DNA of 64,000 nucleotides, taken from Deltaproteobacteria bacterium (GTDB lineage: Bacteria > Desulfobacterota > Binatia > UBA12015). The number at the start of each line of letters is the position of its first letter. The first letter of the stretch is position 1. The stretch lies in NCBI GenBank assembly GCA_016874795.1, contig VGTG01000003.1, positions 1 through 64,000 of the forward strand, given 5' to 3'. Positions 55,117 through 61,739 of this stretch are shown here, one piece after another. Below the pieces are notes generated by a model. That model made no database searches and had not been told where the DNA came from. It saw nothing but the letters and a program-made list of their open reading frames with translations. The position numbers were made by a program, and so were the translations under genes.

Positions 55117-56280
55117 TCACGATCTCGGCAGGCCGAGGATGCGTTGTGCGATGATGTTGCGCTGGACCTCGGCCGTTCCCCCGGCGATCGTCGCCGCGCG
55201 CGAGAACAGCATGCGCTGCAGGAACTTCCCGCCCGTCCGCACGTGCGGCGAGCCGCGCAGAAGGAGCCCGTGCGGCCCGAGCGCGCGGATCGACGTCTCG
55301 CCGATCGCCTGCGAGAGATCCGACCAGAACTGCTTGACGAGGGACGTCTCGGCCCCCGGCACGATGCCCTTTCCGAGACGGCTCAGCATCTGCAGGTTCA
55401 TGAAGCGCATGATCTCCGTCTCGACGTAGAGACGCGCGGCGTCCTGCCGGAGGCACGGATCGCTCGCGAGGCCGCCGGCGCGCAGCTCCTCGAGGAGCTC
55501 CTCGACGGCGATGCGCGCGAGGACCTGCTCCTTGATCGCGTAGTTCGTGCCGCGCTCGTGCGCGAGCGTGACCTGGGCGATCTGCCAGCCCTCGTTCTCC
55601 ACGCCGATCCGGTTCGCTCTCGGCACGCGAACGCGATCGAGAAAGACCTCGTTGAACTCGGAGGCACCCGTGAGCTGGCGGAGAGGACGGATGTCGATGC
55701 CGTCCGCCTGCATGTCGACGATCAGGTAGGAGATGCCGCGGTGCTTCTTCGCGTTCGCGTCGGTCCGCGCGAGGAGGATCGCCCAGCGCGCCTGCGTCGC
55801 GTAGCTCGTCCAGACCTTCTGCCCCGTGACGACGTAGTCGTCGCCGTCGAGCTCCGCGCGCGTGCGCAGGGCCGCGAGGTCGGAGCCCGCGTCCGGCTCC
55901 GAGTAGAGCTGGCACCAGATCTCGTCGGCGGAGAGGATGCCGGGAAGGAAGCGCCGCTTCTGCTCGTCCGTCCCGAAGTGGATCAACGTCGGTCCGACGT
56001 TGTTGATGCCGACGCGGTTCACGAGCTGCGGTGCTCGCGCGCGCGCCATCTCCTCCGCGAAGATCGCCTGCTGCACGGGCGTCGCATCGCGGCCGCCGAA
56101 GGCGCTCGGCCAGTGGATGCCGACCCAGCCGCCGCGATGCATCACGCGCTGAAAATCGCGCAGGTAGTCGAACTCGCCGTCGAGGTCTTCCGGCGGCTCG
56201 CCGCGCGGAACGGCTTCGACGAGGAAGGAGCGCAGGCCGGCGCGGAAGCGCTCCTCCTCCTCGGTGAAGGAGAGATCCAT
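55117..56280 (-). CDS. Acyl-CoA dehydrogenase
   Basis: The 387-residue flavoprotein oxidises an acyl-CoA to the 2-enoyl-CoA. It has the FAD/substrate loop YSEPDAGSDLAALRTRAELD, then GQKVWTSYA, the YLIVDMQADGIDI beta domain, and the C-terminal helical domain with AGGTAEVQRNIIAQRILGLP. Length is typical. It lies between the cyclase and the MaoC genes, giving consecutive dehydrogenation and hydration steps. Substrate chain type cannot be told. Confidence 0.92.
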   Translation of the reverse strand: MDLSFTEEEERFRAGLRSFLVEAVPRGEPPEDLDGEFDYLRDFQRVMHRGGWVGIHWPSAFGGRDATPVQQAIFAEEMARARAPQLVNRVGINNVGPTLIHFGTDEQKRRFLPGILSADEIWCQLYSEPDAGSDLAALRTRAELDGDDYVVTGQKVWTSYATQARWAILLARTDANAKKHRGISYLIVDMQADGIDIRPLRQLTGASEFNEVFLDRVRVPRANRIGVENEGWQIAQVTLAHERGTNYAIKEQVLARIAVEELLEELRAGGLASDPCLRQDAARLYVETEIMRFMNLQMLSRLGKGIVPGAETSLVKQFWSDLSQAIGETSIRALGPHGLLLRGSPHVRTGGKFLQRMLFSRAATIAGGTAEVQRNIIAQRILGLPRS

Positions 56281-56287
56281 CGACGCG

Positions 56288-57217
56288 CTACTTCGTCGCG
56301 ACCGGATTCACCGGGCTTCCGGTGCCCCCCAGAATCGGCTCCGGCGAAGCGCTCAGCAGGAACTCGTATACGCCGTCCTTCGCGCAGTCGTCCGCGAGGG
56401 CATCGAGGAACCAGTTCTGTCCCTGCATCATCCCGACCTCGACGAGGTCGAGGAGATGCACGGGAAGGAGCACCTCCTCCGACTCGCCGGGCCAGACCTC
56501 GAACGGCATCGTGTCGGTCGCGACCGCGGCGACGTCTCGCTCGCGGAACCACGGCACGGTCCGCGCGGAGAGGCCGGGGCTCGGGAGGCGGTAGGTCTCC
56601 TTGTCGCCGGCGGTCAGGTGCCGCATGTGCCCGGTGCGGACGAGCAGGATGTCGCCCGGCTCGACGAAGACTCCGGTCCGCGCGAGCGCCTCGTCCAGAT
56701 CCTCGGGACCGATGGGAGTCCCCGGCGCGACGCTCTCGATCCCCTTCGCGCGCGCGACGTCGAGCAGGATTCCGCGCGTGACGATCGTCTTCACCTTGTC
56801 GATCCCACAGCGCATCGCGCCCATCTCGGCCCGGACGGTCGCCGCCGGATGCCCGTTGTACAGGCGGCCCTCGTAGCTCGCGTGCGCGAGCGCGTCCCAG
56901 TGCGTCGCCGCCTGGACGCCCATCGTGATCATGTCGTCGGACAGGCACGTCTTGTCCGGGTCGCCCATGAACGGCGTGTTGATCGACGTCATCGTGTGCA
57001 CGGGGTTGATGCGGTTCGGGATGCGCCCCGTCTGCGGCCCATCGAAGTGCAGCGGCAACGCGAGCGAGAAGGATTCGCCGCGGCGCACCGCGCGGACGCC
57101 GCGCAGAGTCGCCTCGGGCGTGATCAGATTCATCGTTCCGAGCTCGTCCTGGTCGCCCCAGCGGCCTCGGTTCGAGACCTGACGAGCGAGAGCGTGAAAC
57201 CACTCTGGAAAAGGCAT
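56288..57217 (-). CDS. Cyclase family protein (kynurenine formamidase-like fold)
   Basis: The 309-residue protein belongs to the cyclase/KynB superfamily of metal-dependent hydrolases. ATHWDALAHASYEGRLYNG carries the His-x-Asp-x-x-x-His metal motif, and GDILLVRTGHM and DTMPFEVWPG follow the family pattern. Members hydrolyse formamides or lactones. In this operon a lactone- or amide-opening step before CoA activation is a reasonable inference. It ends seven bases before the dehydrogenase gene. Confidence 0.85.
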   Translation of the reverse strand: MPFPEWFHALARQVSNRGRWGDQDELGTMNLITPEATLRGVRAVRRGESFSLALPLHFDGPQTGRIPNRINPVHTMTSINTPFMGDPDKTCLSDDMITMGVQAATHWDALAHASYEGRLYNGHPAATVRAEMGAMRCGIDKVKTIVTRGILLDVARAKGIESVAPGTPIGPEDLDEALARTGVFVEPGDILLVRTGHMRHLTAGDKETYRLPSPGLSARTVPWFRERDVAAVATDTMPFEVWPGESEEVLLPVHLLDLVEVGMMQGQNWFLDALADDCAKDGVYEFLLSASPEPILGGTGSPVNPVATK

Positions 57218-57276
57218 GCGATCGTTTCCCTTCGGCTCGCCCTGTGGGTAGTCGGGCGCCCCACGAGGGTCAAGTT

Positions 57277-57669
57277 TCAGGCTTCGGTGAGGTCCACCTG
57301 GCGCTTCAGCGCGGCGAGATCGAAGAACTCGAGCCAGCGCGCGATGCGACCGTCACGCGTGCCGACCGAGGCGACGGCGGGCACGACGATGCGCTTCCCG
57401 CCCGGCAGCCAGAAGTGCTCGAGACGCTCGCACAGCACGGTCTCGTCCGCTTCGGCGATCGCCTTGATCTCCGTGTCGATCTGCTCGAAACGCGCGCGAA
57501 AGACCTCGATCGCGCCCGCGAGCGCGGCCGCGCCGACGATCGGTCGATCGAGAGCGACGTGGCGGTACGTGAAGTCGGGGGTGAAGAACTCGCCCATCGC
57601 CGCCGGCGCGAGACCCGGCCACTGAACGCAGAAGCGCCGCACCATCTCCCGCGCGCTCGTCTCGTTCAT
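57277..57669 (-). CDS. Limonene epoxide hydrolase/SnoaL-like small protein
   Basis: The 130-residue NTF2-fold protein starts at the ATG at 57669, overlapping the CoA-transferase stop as ATGA. It contains FFTPDFTYRHVALDRPIVG and ends with RIARWLEFFDLAALKRQ, typical of the LEH/SnoaL group. It could isomerise or hydrolyse a ring intermediate of the pathway. The gap to the cyclase is 59 bases. Confidence 0.8.
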   Translation of the reverse strand: MNETSAREMVRRFCVQWPGLAPAAMGEFFTPDFTYRHVALDRPIVGAAALAGAIEVFRARFEQIDTEIKAIAEADETVLCERLEHFWLPGGKRIVVPAVASVGTRDGRIARWLEFFDLAALKRQVDLTEA

Positions 57670-58862
57670 ACGACTCCCCGCGAGCGAAGCTCGGCGATCT
57701 CGTCCGCACCGTAGCCGCCGAGCGCGGTCAGAACCTCGTCCGTGTGCTCGCCGAGCCGCGCGGCGTGCACGTGGATCGGCTGCACGCCCGCGAAGCGCAT
57801 CGGCGTTCCCGTCTGACGAAGCGTCCCGAAGACGGGATGATCGACCTCGACGATCATCTCGCGCGCCGCGGTGTGCTCGTCCGCGAGCGCCTCGGCGACG
57901 TCGTGGACGGGGCCGCAGGGGACGATCCCGCGCAGCTGCCGTAGCCACTCCTCCGTCGAGCGACGACGGAACTCCGCCGAGAGGTCGGCGAGGAGCGCCT
58001 CGCGATGCTCGTAGCGGTCCGCGAACGTCCCGTAGCGCGGATCGGCGCGGAGGTCGGGACGCTCGAGCCGCTCGCAGAGCCGCTCCCAGAACTTCTCCTT
58101 CATGCACATCACGACGACGAATCCGTCCGCGGTGCGAAACGTCTGCGCCGGCACGACGGACTGATGCGCGGACGAGCGGGTGCGCGCCGGCTCCCACCCG
58201 CGGTTCAGGTTCCAGCACGCGAGGTAGTTCAGCATCGCGATCGCGGTGTCGAAGAGGCTGACGTCGATCTCGGCGCCGACGCCCGTTCGGGAAGCGCGCT
58301 GGATCCCGATCATCATCGCGAGCATCGACAGGATCCCCGCGGCGAAATCGACGACCGAGACCCCCGATCGCACCGGCGGCCCGTCCGGCTCGCCCGTCAA
58401 GGACATGAATCCCGTGTAGGCCTGCACGAGGAAGTCGTATCCCGGCTCGAGCGCACGTGGACCGCTCTGGCCGAATCCGGAGAGGGAGCAGCAGACGATG
58501 CCGGGATGGACGTCGGCGAGCGCCGCGTAGGTCAGCCCGAGACGCTCCGGCTCGCCTCCGCGCAGGTTGTTGTAGACCGCGGCGCACGAGGGAACGAGAC
58601 GGCGCAGCACCGCGCGCCCCTCCGGCTGCCGCAAGTCGAGCGTGATCGCACGGCAGCCGCGGTTCAGAGCCTGATAGTAGAGCGAATCCCCGTCCTCGGC
58701 GTACGGCGGAACGTTGCGCGCTTCGTCGCCTCGCCCCGGCGGCTCGATCTTGATCACGTCCGCGCCGAGGTCGGAGAGCAGGCTCAGCGCCCACGGTCCG
58801 GCGCCGAGCTGGCTCGCCGCGAAAATGCGCGTGCCGGCGAGTGGCCGATCGCTTCCGGTCAC
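57666..58862 (-). CDS. Family III CoA-transferase (CaiB/BaiF)
   Basis: The GTG at 58862 gives 398 residues, the normal length. Motifs are LAGTRIFAASQLGAGPWALS, DLGADVIKIEPPGRGDEAR, NRGCRAITLDLRQPEGR and the catalytic Asp in LEPGYDFLVQAYTG. It would activate the pathway acid by CoA transfer. It is the first structural gene after the IclR regulator, and an inverted repeat lies 16 bases upstream of its start. Confidence 0.9.
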   Translation of the reverse strand: MTGSDRPLAGTRIFAASQLGAGPWALSLLSDLGADVIKIEPPGRGDEARNVPPYAEDGDSLYYQALNRGCRAITLDLRQPEGRAVLRRLVPSCAAVYNNLRGGEPERLGLTYAALADVHPGIVCCSLSGFGQSGPRALEPGYDFLVQAYTGFMSLTGEPDGPPVRSGVSVVDFAAGILSMLAMMIGIQRASRTGVGAEIDVSLFDTAIAMLNYLACWNLNRGWEPARTRSSAHQSVVPAQTFRTADGFVVVMCMKEKFWERLCERLERPDLRADPRYGTFADRYEHREALLADLSAEFRRRSTEEWLRQLRGIVPCGPVHDVAEALADEHTAAREMIVEVDHPVFGTLRQTGTPMRFAGVQPIHVHAARLGEHTDEVLTALGGYGADEIAELRSRGVV

Positions 58863-58877
58863 GACGCCAGGGTTACA

Positions 58878-58896
58878 GGCGTTCGCGAGGAACGCC
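58878..58896. promoter_or_regulatory. Candidate IclR operator
   Basis: GGCGTTC-GCGAG-GAACGCC is a perfect 7-bp inverted repeat with a 5-base centre between the IclR gene stop and the CoA-transferase start. Size and position fit an operator for the adjacent IclR regulator, but an mRNA hairpin is also possible. Confidence 0.5.
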
Positions 58897-58960
58897 AACC
58901 TCTCTTCGCTCCGCGAGTCGCATGGTGCCGCGAGCCGCAAACGAAGCGAAGCCCAGCCCC

Positions 58961-59722
58961 TCAGGCGATCTGCTTGTCGCGCCCGATGCCGTCCGGCGGC
59001 GGGACCATCTCGGGCGTTCGCAGGAAGCCCATGTGCCGCGAGAGATCGGCGGCCGCACGACGGACCTGCGAGATCAGCGCCGGAGAAGCCGCTCGCGCGA
59101 GCCGCTCGGAGGTCGTCGCGACGCCGAGCGCGCCGACGACGGTTCCCGTGCGGTCGAAGACGGCACCTGCGACGAAGCTCACGCCCCGCAGCAGCTCGCC
59201 GTGATCGACGAGCACGTCGGACTCGCGTCGGACGAGCTTCGGCGCGCGATCGCCTTCCGGAACCGGCGGGGACGCCATCGTGAAGAGCCGGCCGACGGCG
59301 CCGCGTCCCGGATAGCGCCGTCCGATCACGAGCGGCGGCGGAACGCGCGGACCGTTCACGCCGGAGACGAAGACGATCTCGTCGTCGACGGCGGTCGCGA
59401 GCCACGCGCTGTCGCGCGACTGCTCGGAGAGCCTGTGCAAGATGGGCTCCGCCTCGGAAACGAGCGGACGGTTGCGCGCGGCGCGCATCCCGAGCTCGAA
59501 GAGACGCAAGGAGAGCCGCACTTTGCGGCCGCCTTCCGCGCGCTCGAGAAGCCCGAGCTGCGTGAGCGTCGAGACGAAGCGACTCGCCGTGCTCTTGTTC
59601 AAGCCGACGCGCCGAGCGAGGTCCATGACCCCGAGCTCGGGCGTTTCCTCGCTGAATGCAGCGAGCACGCGGCTCGCCTTCTCGAGCGAAGCATTGCGAT
59701 TTGCGGGTGGGTGAAGTTTCAT
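58961..59722 (-). CDS. IclR-family transcriptional regulator
   Basis: The 253-residue regulator has an N-terminal winged helix-turn-helix (residues 13-75, LEKASRVLAAFSEE, VGLNKSTASRFVSTL) and a C-terminal effector-binding domain. IclR proteins commonly sense an aromatic or aliphatic acid of the pathway they control. It lies directly upstream of the acyl-CoA operon on the same strand and is divergent from the TPR gene with only 30 bases between starts. Confidence 0.9.
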   Translation of the reverse strand: MKLHPPANRNASLEKASRVLAAFSEETPELGVMDLARRVGLNKSTASRFVSTLTQLGLLERAEGGRKVRLSLRLFELGMRAARNRPLVSEAEPILHRLSEQSRDSAWLATAVDDEIVFVSGVNGPRVPPPLVIGRRYPGRGAVGRLFTMASPPVPEGDRAPKLVRRESDVLVDHGELLRGVSFVAGAVFDRTGTVVGALGVATTSERLARAASPALISQVRRAAADLSRHMGFLRTPEMVPPPDGIGRDKQIA

Positions 59723-59752
59723 GTTCGGAGGTGCTGGCGGGCGGACCCGGTA

Positions 59753-60541
59753 ATGGTTTCCGCTGAAGGTATGCGAGTGGTTCGATTCCAGTCAACGACG
59801 AATTCCTGTCGATGCGCGACTGGTATCCGTAGCTCCGTCCGAGCAGTCGTCGTCGCCATAGCTCTTGCCGGGTCTGTCCCAGCGAGCCACGCGCAAGAGC
59901 CCTCGGCAGCCGCCTCGCCCGGGTCCGCGAACGAAGAGGAAGCAGCGCGTGAGAGGGCCGGGCTCGAAGCACTCGAGCGCGCTTCCCATTTTCTCGACGA
60001 AGGCGAGAAGGCACAGAATGACGCGGACCGTCGCCGCACGTACGAGGTGGCTGCGGAGCACGCTGATCGTGCGGTCGAGCTTCTCCCCGACAATCCCGAA
60101 GCACACTTCGTCCGCTTCGGAGCGCGTGGACGTCTCGCTCAGCTCGACGGGATCGCGGGCGCCGCGCTGCATCTGCGGTCGCTGAATCGCGAGCTCGACG
60201 AGGTCTTGCGGCTCGACCCGAACCACGCGGACGCGCTCGCGGCACGCGGCGGAATGCTGGTGAAGCTGCCGCGCCTCCTCGGCGGCGATTCGAACGAGGG
60301 CATTCGCTACCTCGAGAAGGCCGTCTCGCTCGATCCAGGTGGCCCGGGGAAGCGGCTCGAGCTGGCCGAGGCATACAAGAGCGTCGACCGGGACAACGAT
60401 GCCATGCGCTCTGCCCGTCAGGCCCTGGCCCTCGCCCGCAAGGAAGGCGACCAGTCCAAAGCCTCGGAGTGCCAGGAGTTCATCTCCGAGCTGCAGAAGT
60501 CCTGCGCCAACTGCCCCACCAAATCAGCCGACGAAGGCTGA
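59753..60541 (+). CDS. Periplasmic TPR protein
   Basis: From the ATG at 59753 (59771 is an alternative) the product has 262 residues. A signal peptide with core VRAVVVAIALAGSVPASHA is followed by helical repeats (AEHADRAVELLPDNPEAHFV, then IRYLEKAVSLDPGG with LELAEAYKSVDRDNDA) of the TPR type, and the tail carries SCANCP. It resembles export-linked TPR adaptors. No operon partner exists; the next DNA downstream is an IS110 remnant. Confidence 0.75.
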   Translation: MVSAEGMRVVRFQSTTNSCRCATGIRSSVRAVVVAIALAGSVPASHAQEPSAAASPGSANEEEAARERAGLEALERASHFLDEGEKAQNDADRRRTYEVAAEHADRAVELLPDNPEAHFVRFGARGRLAQLDGIAGAALHLRSLNRELDEVLRLDPNHADALAARGGMLVKLPRLLGGDSNEGIRYLEKAVSLDPGGPGKRLELAEAYKSVDRDNDAMRSARQALALARKEGDQSKASECQEFISELQKSCANCPTKSADEG

Positions 60542-60595
60542 CGCACCGCACCACCCCGGACATCCGCGCGAAGCGCGGCCGCGATGGGATGAGAG

Positions 60596-60673
60596 GGCCG
60601 GCCTCCCTCCACGGAGTACCCTGGGGTCTCCAATCGTCAACGGGCTCGAAGCCCAAAGGAAGGGAGACCGGCC
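60596..60673. repeat. Imperfect inverted repeat with nested hairpin
   Basis: GGCCGGCCTCCCTCC (60596-60610) and GGAAGGGAGACCGGCC (60658-60673) are inverted copies with one substitution and one extra base. The loop contains GGGCT-CGA-AGCCC (60642-60654). It lies just 5' of the IS110 transposase remnant and may be part of the decayed element. Confidence 0.55.
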
Positions 60674-60687
60674 GTGGCGAAAGATAG

Positions 60688-60864
60688 CAGGATGAGGCAC
60701 TGCGCCGGTTCGGCGAGCGTGTGATGGCACGCGGGGGGAAGTCGCCGCGCAAGAGGGCGGCGGTGGCGGTGGCGCGCAAGCTTGCCGTCGTGATGCACCG
60801 GCTTTGGGTCACAGGAAAGCGCTATGAGGCGATGCACGGCGTGACCCTGGCAACTGCAGCATGA
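60688..60864 (+). mobile_element. IS110-family transposase C-terminal remnant
   Basis: The 58-codon frame, closed upstream by a TAG and ending at TGA 60862-60864, reads RRFGERVMARGGKSPRKRAA, VAVARKLAVVMHRLW and VTGKRYEAM. This is the basic C-terminal end of IS110/IS116 (DEDD) transposases. The catalytic RuvC-like and serine domains are gone, so the element is dead. Confidence 0.75.
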
Positions 60865-61392
60865 GCATCAAGTATAGAAAGGAGTGTTCGGAGGAGAGAA
60901 ACGACCTCCACGATCGCTCTCAGAGGGCCGATCTCGAACGGACCCATACCTCGGGTACCCCGGAGAGGTTTCCGCGGCACACTCGGCGTCGATCGATGGC
61001 GACGAAGTAACGAGAGACGATCCCTGTGAGAAAGCCAGAACAGAACCGCCCCGTCCGGGTGACTGCGTGCTGCGCTCGTGTCCACCCTGGAGTTTGCGCT
61101 CCTGGGCAAGCCCGCGGCCGAGACGGGGTGGTGAGGAGGCGCAGCTCAGGCTTTGCCGCGTGGAGGAGAGGGGCGGCGCCCCTCTCTACGAATGGGCCGG
61201 GCGGGGGGGCCGGCAGGGGAGAGGAGGAACCCCACCGGCCACACCCGCCGACCCTGGACGGCCCGCCGTGAAATGCGGCCAGATACGGTCACGGCGATCG
61301 GAGGGGGTGGCGTTCGCCCATCCACTACCGGGATTTCCGTACCCGTCCAATTCGACGGGTCGCCCATCCCTAATATTCGATCACCGCACGGC
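60865..61392. other. Non-coding region after the IS110 remnant
   Basis: I see no supported gene in these 528 bases. GAGAGGGGC-GGC-GCCCCTCTC (61166-61186) is a perfect 9-bp stem with a 3-base loop, like H1 of the two-hairpin repeat, but no H2 follows. A G-run rich patch lies at about 61197-61215. Part may be the old 3' flank of the IS element, and the end may hold the terminator of the pilY1 operon. Confidence 0.5.
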
Positions 61393-61704
61393 TTATTCAA
61401 CCACTCCTTTTACTTCCAGGTGCAGCAGGCGCCCGGACGAGTCGAACTCCACTTCCGCCAGAGTACCCGGTGGGATCGACGTCGGCGATACCGTTCTTCC
61501 GTCGCTGACCGCCGTCGAGGCGGGAGTAATCAGGAGCCGGTGTCCGGCGACGGAAACCACGTCCGTGGATATGGACGAGATCGGACCCACCGCGATTCGA
61601 GGCGCGTCCTCGCCCGCTCCCGCCGGCGCCGCGGCCGCGACCGAGACGGAAGCGACGCCGACCGCCGCGATCCGCCGCCATTCACGCCACGCGCTCTTCG
61701 CCAT
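61393..61704 (-). CDS. Small exported protein next to pilY1, function unknown
   Basis: The 103-residue product starts at the ATG at 61704 with GGAGGAGG upstream, has a signal peptide (IAAVGVASVSVAAAAPAGAG), and a mature part of about 70 residues with alternating strands (GPISSISTDVVSVAGHRLLI, PPGTLAEVEFDSSGRLLHLE). It looks like a small beta-barrel or OB-like fold. It follows pilY1 by 35 bases and is probably cotranscribed, suggesting a role with type IV pili. Confidence 0.75.
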   Translation of the reverse strand: MAKSAWREWRRIAAVGVASVSVAAAAPAGAGEDAPRIAVGPISSISTDVVSVAGHRLLITPASTAVSDGRTVSPTSIPPGTLAEVEFDSSGRLLHLEVKGVVE

Positions 61705-61739
61705 CTCGTCCTCCTCCACGGAACCCGGGCGGCGACGGT

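Noticed and set aside
59773-59800. GTGGTTCGATTCCAGTC looked like a tRNA T-arm
   Set aside because: The stem has a mismatch, no acceptor, D or anticodon arms fit within 80 bases upstream, and the site lies in the signal-peptide coding region of the TPR protein.
60563-60577. CCGCGC-GAA-GCGCGG as another H2 hairpin
   Set aside because: It is short, lacks H1 and the tail, and such palindromes are expected by chance at this GC content.
61166-61186. Single G/C hairpin as a fifth copy of the two-hairpin repeat
   Set aside because: The second hairpin and pyrimidine-rich tail are missing, so membership in the family is not supported.
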